DNA of 64,000 nucleotides from Vesta saturnalis (taxonomy: Eukaryota > Arthropoda > Insecta > Coleoptera > Lampyridae): positions 492,501-556,500 of the forward strand of contig JARFJB010000931.1 in NCBI GenBank assembly GCA_036346205.1, in the 5' to 3' direction. The notes beneath the pieces were generated by a model that was not told where the DNA came from, ran no database searches, and worked only from the letters and a program-made list of their open reading frames with translations. Position numbers and translations under genes: made by a program. Of this stretch, positions 20,998-32,736 are shown piece by piece. Within the stretch, counting starts at the first letter, position 1. The number at the start of each line of letters is the position of its first letter.

Positions 20998-22907
20998 ACT
21001 GGGTGTTTCAAAATACGTTTTGCTAATAGGGTAAATATAATACTAAAAAATAATGTTAGTTTGATTAATAAACATGTGTCTGAAAGTGCCTCCTTAAGAA
21101 GATACGGCCCTGTAAAAGTGGCCCCAAAAATTCTTTTTTTTTCTATTTCTGAAACGGTTTAAGATACCTAAATGAAATTTAGATCACAAATACCTTTGAT
21201 TAGGTCATAAAAGACAGTATTGACAATTTTTTTATTTATTTTGCCATTTGCCACATAAAAGGTACTCTTGCTGAAAATCAAATAAATTACTGGTTTTGGA
21301 GTATTTGAGGTTTTCAAATGTTTTACCTAAAATAAGAAAATACAAGAAATTGCAGACTTGCAATTTTTTTTGTTTGGCAGATCCGTTTGACACATTGCTG
21401 TTGATAGTTTTGGTTCGTTTAACAAGTAATAACGCTTTTAAAAACTTTGAAAATGAATATGTACACTAATAGTAACTATACCGATAGGTTGATAACATTA
21501 GAGGAATGTAATGGAAATGCTAAAGTAGCGAAAAGAAGATATGCGAAAAAATTTCCAAGAAGAAGTGTTCCGAATTCAAAAACATTTTTGAATTTAGTGA
21601 GGCGGTGCCGTGAGACTGGAACCTTTAAACCAAAAAAGGTAAATTCTGGTAGACCACGAGTGGCAAGAATTCCTCAAACAGAAGAAAATATTTTAAATCT
21701 GGGTATTGCGGACCCTACGATAAGTGTAAGAAATGTGGCAAGGGCAAGTAATGCAAGTGTTTCTAGTGTACATCGTGTATTAAAAGAACAATTATTGCAA
21801 GTACAAAAATTATTGCCTGAAGATCTTTTTTTAGAAGAGACTTTTGCGAATTATTACAATATTATAAAATATTGTTTTCATCGATGAATCAACTTTTACT
21901 AGACAAGGTATGTTTAATAGTCATGACAGTCACTTCTGGGCAGAGGAAAATCCAAAGGTTAAACTTGTAACGCATTATCAACATAATTTTAAGTTGAATG
22001 GATGGGCTGCTTCAATAGACAACCGCCTCGTTGCATACCATATTTTTGATGGAAATTTAAATGGGGATGTTTACTATGAATTTTTGGATAATGGTTTATT
22101 TCCGCTATTAGAAGATTTGCCTCTTGATCTACGAAGAAATATGAGTTTTATGCATGATGGTGGTCCATCTCATTTCAGTAGACAAGCTAGAAGATGGCTC
22201 AATGAACATTTTCCAAATCGTTGGATTGGTTGAGGTGTCGATGCTCCTATCCACTGGATACCAAGGTCCCCTGACCTAAATCCCTTGGATTTTGATATGT
22301 GGTGTTTGGTTAAAGAAAAATTATATTCAAACGAAATAAATTCCAAGCGAGAGTTGAAAATAATTTAAGATTATTAATTCAAGAATCACGTCCATTCCAA
22401 AGGATTATTTTTTCACTAGAAAAACGTTTACGATTATGTATTCATGAAAATGGTGGGCATTTCGAACATTTAATGTAAAAACCCGTGCCTACTTATTCAA
22501 TTTTTTGTCTGCTTGTTTTGTGTTATTCGTTGTTTTCTTTTAATTGTTTCCTCTGTCTGTTCTGTGTTAATGCCATACAATTAAAACCTTTTATAAGTTC
22601 TAAATAATTTACAATATTTTTACCTCATAGTTGTTTCTGAAACAATAATTATTCCCTGAGGGGCAAAATAAGTGGCACCCCCCCCTCCTTTAGCGGCGCT
22701 CCTATACAAAATATTAAAAATTTGTGAATACTATCTTTTATGACCTAATCAAAGGTATTTGTGGTTTAAATTCCATTTAAATTTCTTAAGCCGTTTCAGA
22801 GATTAAAAAAAAGGAAAAGGCATTTTCGGACACATGTTTATTAACCAAACTAACGTTAGTTTTTAATATTCTATTTACCCTAGAAATTAGCGGACCGTTT
22901 TTTAATA
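20998..22907 (+). mobile_element. Mariner-like element 2 with ~0.2-kb TIRs
   Basis: The inverted repeats 20998-21240 and 22690-22907 flank a plus-strand transposase. Matching blocks include GTTAATAAACATGTGTC and the long stretch AAATACCTTTGATTAGGTCATAAAAGA. The outer ends read T(G/A)GGTGT. The organisation is the same as in element 1, but the TIR sequence is unrelated, so it is a different family. Confidence 0.85.
21447..22478 (+). pseudogene. Mariner-like (DUF4817 / DDE_3) transposase 3, nearly intact
   Basis: The N-terminal HTH is YTDRLITLEECNGNAKVAKR then RRYAKKFPRRSVPNSKTF. The second HTH is ISVRNVARASNASVSSVHRV. The first catalytic region is IDESTFTRQGMFNSHDSHFW, and the second is FMHDGGPSHFSRQARRW near 22150-22200. 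The C-terminus, RSPDLNPLDFDMWCLVKEKL and ENGGHFEHLM, ends at 22478. Lesions are few: a frameshift at about 21790-21885 that joins the two long frames, a stop at 22231, and a shift near 22345. This is the best-preserved mariner-like transposase in the window. Confidence 0.87.
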
Positions 22908-23314
22908 CACCTAATAAACTCTAATAAACTTAATTTCTTATTTGTGTTTAGTTAGTGTTAAAAAAAATGTATATCTTAGAAATAATTTACTCTTTTATAT
23001 TCATAAATAATTTTAAGGAAAAAAATAAAAATCATATTTTACATATAATAATAACCATATTGTATTAAAAGGTACAAAACAACAAATACATGGTTACAAA
23101 TCTAACAACTTACGAATAAACCTTTAACACTTTATTTGATGGAATATCTTTTCTTTTCGTTTTTTTTTGTTTTTTTACACTACGTTTCAAATGAAATGCA
23201 CAACTTAGAAATAATAATGCTATGATCTTGAAAGTATTGTAAAATAATGCTTTATTAACATGTATAAGATGATGAAATTTTAAAGGCAAAATACTAACAG
23301 TTAACAAGAAAATG

Positions 23315-24160
23315 TTAATAGTATGTACCATCGCCACGCACAGCAATGCAGGCGTTCACTCTTCGAGGCATGCTTTCTATGAGATGGTCTATATCCTCCT
23401 GAGGCATTTCATCCAAGGCTACTTGGAGACGGTGTCGTAATTCAACCAAGTTGTTTGGGGGCCTTGGTAGTTGCCTTAGTCTTCGACCCATCATGTCCCA
23501 TACATGTTCAATAGGCGAAAAACATGACGATCGCGCAGGCCACGGCCATACTGGTAGCTTCACTTGATCCAGAAAGCTTCTTGTAATATATGCGGTATGT
23601 GGTCTAGCATTATCTTGCTGCAAAATACCACTTGGCAACGTCTGCATTAACGGTACTACCACTGGCTCCAAAACATTATCAATGTAACGTTAAGCACTTA
23701 ATGTGCCTAGAATTAACACAAGAGGAGATCTTCCACCAACACGTATGGCGCCCCAAACCATGACTCAAGGTGTTAAGTATGTGGGTCGTCTTCCAACAAA
23801 CCCTAAATTTCAACGTTCTCCTCGAACCCGCCACAAACAAAAACGCGATTCGTCGCTGAAGACGATGTTATTCCATTGAAGGCCCCAGTCCCGCCGTTCT
23901 TGACACCATGCCAATCTAGCAGTCCTATGCTCTTGAGTTAACTGGGGTCGTCGGTACGGACGATACGAATGTAAGTCAAAAGCCTTAATTCTCCTGTAGA
24001 TTGTTGACATTGATAGGTGACGACCAATAGCTCCTGTCTAGTTCACCGCAACAGACCTTGTTGACTGAAACCAATCTCTTGTAGCCATCCGCCTAAGAAG
24101 GCGTTCTTCACGATCATTGGTGCAGCGTGGTGGTCTTCCACTGGGAGTGGCGCATTTCAT
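23315..24160 (-). pseudogene. Tc1-type transposase, broken
   Basis: On the minus strand the HTH region contains CTNDREERLLRRMATRDWFQ. HSYRPYRRPQLTQEHRTARL, WNNIVFSDESRFCLW (first Asp) and GILQQDNARPHTA (second Asp) follow, then FSPIEHVWDMMGRRLRQ with the Glu of a DD34E triad, and the end IAVRGDGTYY. The frame breaks at about 23808 and 23672, and at a stop near 24040. DNARPHTA is the hallmark of the Tc1 family. Clear TIRs were not found. It abuts the pseudogene at 24206-26509. Confidence 0.88.
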
Positions 24161-24205
24161 TTGAAACGTAGTGTATTTTCACTGTCTCTTGCAGTTGGCA
24201 GTTCT

Positions 24206-26509
24206 TTACAGAAAGAAAACCTGGTTAGAGTCCTTTTTCGGATTCTTTATTATGGGCTGTTTTCGAACTAGAGAAATTCCCTTCAGAGATTTGTAGCTTG
24301 AAGGAAGGTCATTCCTTCTCTTCAGACTGGTCTTATCGAAAAAATTTAACTCCTTCCATGTTCCGTCTTCAAATTTTGTTTTGTAATAGAGAACTTTCAA
24401 TCCTGAGAATAACGTATTTGTTTAGTTTTTATTAAACTAGTTTTAGTAGTTTTCTGACAACCTGATGGGAAGTATTTTTGGATAAAGAAAAGTATTAACT
24501 ACAAACCTATTTTTCAAAAAGCAAGGGAACTTTTACAACAGTTGAGGTAGTAGCTTAATATGACATTGTTGCTGTGAGATTTATAAATCACCAAGAGAAA
24601 TTAAAACATATATAATAAGCATACAAATTTAAAATAATATTATGTTTTAATACACTTTTATACTGTATTAAAAGTGTGTATTAGTACGTATTTTATACAT
24701 TGCTTTAAATTTCAAACTTTCCAATATCTTTTATACTTTTTAGAATACAAATAATATTGAACGGAGCCTTACTTCTTCTTGCTTGAACTTGAACAATGTC
24801 TTTTAAGTATGGTACGTATTCTTCAGGTTCAACTACTGCAGCACTGTTTGTTGATTCCTTGGCGTTTGGTTTTCAATCAGGCGTGCCTTTTGTTTCTTTC
24901 AATAATCCTCCATTTGCAAAAATCATTTGGCCTCATTTTTAAGGCAGTTGCCCTTGATGAAGATGTAGGAACTGCATTTTCAAATCTTTTTTGGCGGCTA
25001 AGCAATTTTTCCACTAAGTGGTCAAAAGAATCACAGGTAATGTAGGTATGTCTGGGCTCAAAATAATTGGTATCTAGTGTTTCAATACTTAGAAACTTCT
25101 CTGCGTTTACACAAAAAACAAGGAACGTGAAAATGTCTAGTTTTTGTTATGGGCCGTACAGTTGTCCATCCATAAAACAATATGCTGTGTGTTACAATAT
25201 GTAGAGGGAAAAACTTGTAAAAAGTACTGATCAACTCTTCTTTATTTCTACTTCTTATGCCATCGTGCCATAAGCAAGCTATTATAGGTTGTTTGGAGTT
25301 TTTTTTCAACAGGGACAAATGACTCGTATGCTGCTAATCTGGTTGTAAATACAACTGATTGAAACATGTGACATATCGACAATATTATTACTTTTTCCAT
25401 ATCAACCGAATAGTTCACTTTATGATCGGTTGGCTCTTCGTCTGCGTCTTGTTAATATTCTTTTCTTGCTTGAGCAGTCTTTTCAATGTGTGTTTTCCAC
25501 CTTTTACAGACTTGAGACAGTCTCGTATTTAAAGGTGGCCATGCAAATCAAAGTCACACATCTCACATTGTTCGTGGCGCAACTTCACGAATGAAATTTT
25601 TAGCTTTGCCACTTCTCTTCTGTAGACGTACGAACAATTTATTTCTGCATGTTTGCCTTTGAAATCTTGGAACATTTGAGACTTGCTTAGGTCACTGGGT
25701 AAATATCTTCGATTTGGCGCATCTTCGCGTCTATGGTGAGATGTAGAAGGCTCAAATGACTCGATATGTTCAATGCTGATCTCATTATTTACTTTGTTTG
25801 GTGGCGTTCACCCTTTCCTTCGATCAGAAAGTTAGAAATTTTGCCAATTTGCTTTGAAAGCTTTTGTAATATCTTGTCATTAGTTTTATCGAAACCTAAA
25901 GTAGCTAGAAAAAATATTTTACAAACTTGCAAGCGTGACCCTTAGTTTTCAAATAATTCTATTCGTCCATGACCATCGTGGGTTATCACCACATGTCTCC
26001 TGTTTAACGGGAACCCTGATTATTAAGCCTATAACGAAAGCCTTTTTTCCTGATCCCTATAAATATCCCAATATTCGCCATTAATTTCTTGCTGTCTGTC
26101 CTCCGAAATTCGCGAAACACATTTTAATTTACATTTATCCGTACAAGGCGGGTTGACTGCGTGAGCTTCTTGCTTCTTTGATTTTTTCAGAGACTTCCTT
26201 TCAACGGCAGATGTGTCATATATTTTACGTTTACGTCCAAATTCCAAATTCTAACTCAGTGGTATCTATATCAAAATCGTTTTCAAGGTCTTGCTCGACA
26301 CTAGCATTGCCAATCACAACTTCTGTTGTATCTCCAAAGCCTGTGGGTTCAATGTCTTTATTTTTTAGCATAATTCCTAGATCGGAATTATCTCCGATAT
26401 CGTCCGAGGTGATTGGCCTCAAACTCTCATTAGTTTTATCAAGTACAGAAACAACATCTATGTTGTCCGTAAGAAGGGCTGAGTTTATATCATACTCAGT
26501 TTGAGGCAT
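24206..26509 (-). pseudogene. Multicopy insect transposon-like gene with DNC-x3-NKN motif, decayed
   Basis: In minus-strand order: an acidic N-terminus (26509-26231); a basic stretch with a Cys cluster, PCTDKCKLKCVSRISEDRQQ (about 26140); HEQCEMCDFDLHGH (about 25550), a likely zinc-binding segment; IIACLWHDGIRSRNKEELIS (about 25280); a MDNCTAHNKN block in another frame (about 25165); then SFDHLVEKLLSRQKRFENA (about 24990) and VLYYKTKFEDGTWKELNFFD (24400). I recognise this block order from a very abundant, formally unnamed insect family that is probably a DDE-type transposon. It has many stops and frameshifts. The stretch 24400-24770 may be an intron or insertion. Confidence 0.55.
24648..24683. 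repeat. Near-perfect hairpin
   Basis: TAATACACTTTTA (24648-24660) pairs with TAAAAGTGTGTATTA (24669-24683) apart from a 2-base GT insertion. It lies in the non-coding gap of the pseudogene above and may be a small insertion. Confidence 0.65.
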
Positions 26510-27320
26510 AATGATAGGTCCATTTTCATTACATGTGTTAGGACTAGCATTGTTTAAAATGTTATCTTAGCCAGATTTTTCATTGTGAAAGTCACTAACA
26601 TTACATACGATTGAATTACAAGAATCTTTGTTTGCAAAGAAGTCCTACCTTAGAGTTCGTCTTCTCGTGTGTCTGTTGTTGCAGGTACAATTTCACTAGT
26701 TGTTTTGACCTTAATAACACAAAATCCATGGAGGATGAAGATTAACCTTCTATTTTCTTATTACAACTGCACTCGTAATAATTACATACCTATTTACTAC
26801 ACCTAATAACACAAATCATAATAAGGGCAGTTTTACACGGACTAAGGTTAAAATAACTGAACTAACTACCTGTTTTTAGGTTAGGAAATGTGTTACCTAT
26901 TGCTAAAGCAAACAGGTGGTATTTGAACCATGCTAGGGTGTTACAGTTTTATCTGAGACATGCTGAAGTGTTTTGGAAGTAACTACAGCAGATACGACAA
27001 ATTATGCTTAGTATTTGTTGATTACACCAAAACTACCTTCTTAAAATCTGTAGGAAGGTAATGATGTCAGCACATACGACAACTGAAAGAAGACTTTTTT
27101 AATAGTTTTCTTGAAGATACGACTAAAATACCTTAGCATTAGGTGCAGAATGACGTCTAGAATCACCTGGTAACAATAACTCAATTTCGGGAAAAATGTA
27201 GATACCGCCTTTTCGCTGAGTACGGGATTATACAGCGTGTGCAAGATAATGAACAGCGTGGGGATATCTGTAACGGTAAAGGATAGAAGATCGGTTAAAT
27301 GAGCCAAAAGTTAGCCAATA
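26510..27320. other. Non-coding stretch
   Basis: The sequence directly upstream of the decayed gene at 24206-26509 may be its promoter or 5' flank. I see nothing else that I can name. Confidence 0.4.
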
Positions 27321-27321
27321 T

Positions 27322-29345
27322 TGAGGTTATTTTTATGGTGTTTACAAATTCCAAACACATTTAATAGTTTTAAACATATTTGAAAAAAAAAACTGAATTT
27401 TGAAAATTTGTAATCTTTTTTCTGGGTTTATTATAAGAGATATTAAAAAACGGAAAGCACTTTTCTATTGCCACTTTTTCTGATCTATTAGACGACGTTA
27501 GCTAAAGTTTTGTGCGACGTTTTATTAGATAGGTAGCATTTTTTATTATAAATTCATCCATATGACACATGCATATGTTTACAGAAAAAAACCATTTTAT
27601 TCTAGTATTGAAACAGTATTTTTTATAATAGAAATAGTTATTATTAATTTATTGTAATAAATGTTCAAATAGGTTACCATAATTTTCTAAACATTAATGA
27701 CCCCTATTTTACAGTCAAATCCAAAACAATTACCTCATGATCAAGTAGCCTTTGAACACAATGTCTTCAATACAGTTTTGACGTTCAGTAGCATAAATCA
27801 ATTCCTATTGTTAAGAGTGAATACTTTATTCGTTTTCTAAACCGTTGCACGTTATCGACGGGCTAAAATTTCATGCCAATCTAGAACAAGTATTTGGTTA
27901 CTTTGACTTTTTAAGATCTAGTTACTTTTTAGTGCAAACAGTTAGCAAATCCGTATACTCTACTCACATCAATGCTAAACTTTTTTTGACAGCTGCTGAC
28001 AGTTTATTTTGCTTTTACGTTCGCCAATTTCCCGTTCATACTCACTGTCCCTCTTAGCATAAAAATCTCTCCATTCCAGAACAAAATTAGTGTTGTTAAT
28101 TGTGACCAGCATCACACATGTGTGTTTGTTACATATCCCGCAATACATTAAAAATGTTTGTCAAGGACGTGTAATAATGACGTCATAGAATCAATGACGT
28201 GCATGCCTTCAAAAATGATTTTTGTTCAGTATTTATCTTGTTTCCTGTTTAGTAGTTTATATTTTTTATTAACTATGGACGTTCGCAGCCACTCAAACGA
28301 AGAAAAATTTTACATATTGCAATCCTACATTTTGTGCCGGAAAAACTGTATTACTGCTGAAAACATGTATTTTAATAGATGCTCAGAGATAAAGAAACAC
28401 GGAAAATCTATTTTTAGAAGACTAGTAACCAATTGGAAAGAGTGCGGTTCTTTCAAGAAACCTACAATGTCGTAAAAAACGTTCCAATATTGAAAATGAA
28501 AGTAGTAAAAATAGAACTATTACAAAAGAGTTTGCCAGGGACTATAAAATAATGTTTTTGAGGAGTTATATGATTTATAGCTGGTAATGATTTAGAATTG
28601 CTGGTTCCAACAAGATGTTGCTCCAGCCCATAATGCAGCAATAGTTCGTGATTACTTGTATAACCAATTTCCGGAAAATTGGCACTCGTTTAATCGTATC
28701 TTGGCCAGCAAGATCCCCTGCCCTGCCACCTCTAGACATGTTTCTGTGGAGAATCAAGTATATTCTCAAACATTTGAAAATGAATAATTATTAGGACTCG
28801 TTATGGCTGTATTTAACACAATTACTCCAGACATGCTATCATGTGTTTTGTGTTGTGTTTAGAAAGTGACGGTAACCTGTTTGAACATTTATTGTAAATT
28901 TTAATTAATTTAATGTCTTGCGTAATATTTATAACTAATTTACTCATAAAAATACTGTTTTCAATATGCTACCTGACGAAAAAACCATTGTGTAAAAATA
29001 AAATTTTATTTTTTCGGAAAATTCATAGGAAACATATGCTTGTGTTATATGGATGAATTTGTAATGTAAAATGGCATAAAAGAAAGGCTGTTTTTTGGCA
29101 AAAAAAAAATTGGTGATGGTTGCTCAGAAACGAAAAGTCATACAGAATTTATTTACCATCGTCTAATAGAGCAGAAAAAATGAGAGAAGAAGGTGCTTTT
29201 TGTTTTTCATTATCCCCAATAAGAAACCCAGAAAAAATAAAATATAAAACTCAAAAATTTAGTTTTTTTCAAATATCTTCAAAACTGTTAAAGGTATTTG
29301 GAATGTGTAAACACCATAAATATGATCTCGTTATTAGATAATTTT
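27322..29345 (+). mobile_element. Mariner-like element 3 with ~0.27-kb TIRs
   Basis: The inverted repeats 27322-27600 and about 28990-29345 share ATTTGTAAACACCATAAA, the block around TCGTCTAATAGA(G/T)CAGAAAAA, and ACAAATTCATCCATAT. They enclose plus-strand transposase remnants. The outer ends are approximate. It abuts the pogo element that starts at 29403. Confidence 0.78.
28275..28897 (+). pseudogene. Mariner-like (DUF4817 / DDE_3) transposase 4, internally deleted
   Basis: The N-terminal HTH is retained at 28275-28475 (SNEEKFYILQSYILCRKNCI, KSIFRRLVTNWKECGSFKKP). The second HTH and first catalytic Asp are missing. It resumes at about 28594 with NCWFQQDVAPAHNAAIVRDY, where the usual DGAPAH has become DVAPAH, and continues FPENWHSFNRILASKI. 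The last part is ITPDMLSCVLCCV and VTVTCLNIYC in shifted frames. A deletion of several hundred bases removed the centre. Confidence 0.75.
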
Positions 29346-29899
29346 TGTCCAGATCTTCTATCTCTTTCTGTTACATGTATACCTATGCTGTTTATTATTT
29401 TAGGGTAAAAGTCCCAATAATGGGCATTCAAGAGAGATTTTTTACTTTAAGCAATGATAATTTGGTCTTACCATGTTTTCTTTATATGAAAAAAATTATT
29501 GCCGAGCATATAACATGTGCCCATTAAGCATATTAAATAAGCCTATTTACAAATAATATAGGTTTTTAGAAAAAATATTTTACACGGAGAAATGTCAAAA
29601 TCACCGGTAATGGTCATATCTACTTAAGTGTTGGACACCTAAAAAATTAGTAATGGATACCCTACGCCAATATGTGGTTTAAGTATATATAGAACAGGTA
29701 GTAAGATAAAACTTTGAGCTAGTTGTATACTTTCAGGCACAGATAACTCAGCTTTCACTAGAACCATAAATCACAGCAATAGTACGCCTTAGCTCCTGAG
29801 TTATCTCTGGCGGAAAATATACGCATATTCACTATTTATTTTTTATTATTTTTAGTAAGTTTTAACAACTCTGGTACCAAGTATACACCCCTTTTATTT

Positions 29900-32260
29900 T
29901 TAAGCTGTGGTTGGTCCTTCAATAATTTTTTTAATGTCTTCAGAAAAACGGAAAAGCCGCTCCTCTTTCTCTGGCCATTTCCAATCTGAACCGGCTTTCA
30001 TCAATGAAGAAATTTCAGCTCCGTTCTGGCCCAACTTCATCACTTTTCCTTTAACAAGGGTCAAAATTAATATTTTTTAAATAATACAAGTGTAAAATAT
30101 CTACCTGGATAAAATTATTCGTTATATTTGACGATTACAAAGCTTCCCTCAGTTAGCTGAGCTAGTAGATCATGTTATACATCACTGAAGTCCTTGTCGT
30201 CGTCGCCGCAGTAAGAAATTTCCGCCTCACTATCAGACTCTGAATCACTGGCAATTTTTCTTTTAACTGTGGACTTTCCTTCCTCCCGTTCATCAATTGG
30301 CCTGGTTTAACAGCAGATATTGGTACAAGGAGATTGTCGTGGTGTTGCCTATATAACTTCGTAGAAACAACAGCAGGAAAAATTTTTTCTTCCTTCTCGG
30401 TACATCCTTATCAAGAGTTTTTGGAAATACTAGACAATTTTTGAGCGGAGTGTTAACTACAAATCCCTGTTCTTTTTTATTTTTATGCAAGGATATATTG
30501 TTTAATTAAAAATTATTATTAATTTTATTAAATACATAAATAAAAAGCTTACCTCGAGTAGGATTTGAACCTACAACCTGTACTTTGCTAGAGTACCGCG
30601 CTAACCAACTACGCCGTCAAGGTTCAAGCCCCAATCGATGTAAATTTTGTCTTTATGTATGTAGAACTGATGTAAAAAAAAACTTATAATAATTTGATAT
30701 ATTATTTAATCTATCTGGTGAACAGAAAGACTCGGATTTGAAGTAACGTGTGCACCATTTCTTAAACAACTGGGAGTTGATGGTATTGTTGGGGGTATGT
30801 ACATTTTCTCTTCAGAAACAATAGCTGGCGTATCAGCCTCGTGTGTTTCTGCTGTGACATGTTGTGCACTGAGAGTGTCCTGTTTTAACATATACCATAC
30901 TTCATAAAGTTTTTTGAATTCGATATTTCCTGCCCATATATTTTTCTATGTCCAAAAGAACGTTCTTCTTTGGCGATTTATTTTCTTTTGGTAATGGCTT
31001 TGTTGGATCTGTTATGTCTCGATGAGATATACATTCAGTGTAATCAACATTTGTTTTATCAAAATGAAAAAGGCCACATTTTTTAAAACCATTACGTACT
31101 GAATTCTGTGTGGCATATCATTTTACAACGCTATTTAAAATTGGAGCAAAGGTATATTTGGTTACGTCTTTTCGAAAATTGTCAAATTTCCATTTCCTGA
31201 CTATAGATTCCTAGCCTGTTTTCAAAGGCTTAAAGATTGAAACATCTGCGGGCTGCAGTATATGCGTGGCATTGAGAAACAACGCGTTTAAAATTATTCC
31301 ACTTTTTTCGCAAAGCTCACTCACTTGTTTAGTGAGGTGCGATTTGTGGCCATCCACGAAGAACAAAACAGGTCGAGTAATATTTTGTGTCTTTAGGTAG
31401 GATAGAAAATGATTTCGGATATATTCATAAAAAACTTCGGAATTCATCCACCCCGAGTCTGATCTTCCAACTGCACAATCTAACGGTGCAGATTGCACTA
31501 TATCTTTTGGAATTTTTTTGTACGGAACTATAATCATCGGCGGAACAGTGGTACCATCGGCAGAAAGACAAGCCATAACAGTAATCTGCTCTTTTTCCGC
31601 ATTTGATTCCCTTTGATAGAAATCATGTTCTAATTTTGTTGGACCTAAAACATTACCCGATTTAGGATCAAGAGCGAATCCTGTTTCATCCGTATTATAA
31701 ATTCTGGTCGGATGGTTTAAAATTTCCTTAAGTCCTTCACTTTTGAGATAGGTGTCAATTTCGTCAAACCATTTCTCTATATCGACTTCTGACACAGGAG
31801 CCCTAGATTTTGAGACCGATTCTGACCTTTGTTTTTTAATTTCTGGATGTCTTCTAAGAAATACGGCAAACCACGATCTTCCTGGTTTACCATTTTTAAA
31901 AACTGTCTCCTTTCCACTTTCTTTTATTATCTTTTGCACTGTAAACAGTAAACTATCTGGATAAATGGGAAATCCTTTTCTACTCATTGATAAAATCCAC
32001 TGAACTAAAACCTATTTTTCTTCCTCCGAAAGAATGGTATCGGGTCCCATTTTTGTCTTAGTCACACTTTTTTCCAATCTCCATTTTAGTGTAGTTCTAA
32101 GAACACCGAACTCTTTTGTAGCCATTTTTTACTCATACCTTGATTTTTAACAGCTTGTATAACCAAAGTCTTTTTATCTTCCCGCCACTTGAAAAAAGGT
32201 CGCTTTTTTTCCTTTTTGCACAACCTTAACTGCAAGAAAAATGAATTCGAAGAAATTATG
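29900..32260 (-). pseudogene. pogo-type DDE_1 transposase (jerky/Tigger-like), probably with introns
   Basis: The psq-type N-terminus is degraded at about 32260-31990 (FFKWREDKKTLVIQAVKNQG). The long frame 31987-31211 carries the CENP-B-like HTH (GRSWFAVFLRRHPEIKKQRS) and the DDE_1 core: RIYNTDETGFALDPKSG (first Asp), LFFVDGHKSHLTKQ (second Asp) and ILQPADVSIFKPLK (third-Asp region). C-terminal blocks follow at 31200-30706, 30490-30300 (PLKNCLVFPKTLDKD) and 30290-30110 (KIASDSESDSEAEISYCGDD). The last block is 30055-29900 (GSDWKWPEKEERLFRF). A plausible intron lies at about 30107-30053. The gap 30705-30495 holds a tRNA-like gene. Frameshifts near 31205 and in the N-terminus indicate inactivity. 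Confidence 0.85.
30550..30623 (-). tRNA. tRNA-shaped gene, anticodon AGC (Ala by codon), inside the pogo element
   Basis: The minus strand folds as a full cloverleaf: 7-bp acceptor ACCTTGA/TCGAGGT (one G-U); D arm GCG/CGC with GG in the loop; anticodon stem GTACT/AGTAC with 7-nt loop CTAGCAA, giving anticodon AGC; 5-nt variable loop; T arm GTAGG/CCTAC with loop TTCAAAT. Discriminator base A is followed by GC and TTTTT, a Pol III stop. The B box GGTTCAAATCC matches consensus and the A box is close. Position 8 is C, not U. Position 3:70 is C:G, not the G:U that alanyl-tRNA synthetase recognises, so Ala charging is doubtful. The body resembles tRNA-Thr more than tRNA-Ala. Confidence 0.75.
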
Positions 32261-32736
32261 TGAGGTATTATATATAAATTAGTAACGATTCAGTACTCAT
32301 TAATACCCATCCTTACCCGGTCTTTATTACTTGTACCTATCTAGAGTTAATTGGTTCTGGTAATGGAAACAATCATCAGTGTCCATTACTAAAAACGGTA
32401 CTGGTTTAATAATGGACACTTTGGTGTCCATTTCTAAGACATTTGCCATTTCCGGTTTCAGTAGTAGTAACCCCTTTATTAAAAATTTTTAGGACTGGCC
32501 TTTTTGTCTGCTTACCAAATACATACTTTATAAAACTCCAAAAACAGTCTATCCTGAATAAACTACTAATTTTAGTGTGATACACACCACTGGCAATTCA
32601 ACTGCGATGTGTTCATTTGCTAATGTAATAAAGACGTACTGCACGAATAAAATGAATAAGGTTCTAAGATATATACATATTTTGGTCTAAGGTGACCATT
32701 ACTAGCGCTGTGTCCATTACTGGAGCTTTTACCCTA

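Larger units (their letters stand above)
29403..32734 (-). mobile_element. pogo/Tigger-type element with 24-bp TIRs and TA duplication
   Basis: The left end GGGTAAAAGTCCCAATAATGG starts at 29403 after TA (29401-29402). The right end is its near-complement ending ...CTTTTACCC at 32734, followed by TA (32735-32736). The two 24-bp TIRs match at 20 positions. Several GTCCATTA-type motifs repeat inside both ends (about 29630-29660 and 32380-32440) and are candidate transposase-binding sites. The size (3.3 kb) and TA duplication fit the pogo group. Confidence 0.88.

Noticed and set aside
27041..27307. 88-codon minus-strand hydrophobic frame
   Set aside because: No domain or signal beyond hydrophobicity expected from AT-rich DNA; not supported as a gene.
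30551..30623. Treating the tRNA as a plain SINE head
   Set aside because: The cloverleaf is complete and followed within two bases after the discriminator by a TTTTT stop, with no SINE body or tail seen downstream. SINE origin remains possible but is not the simplest reading.
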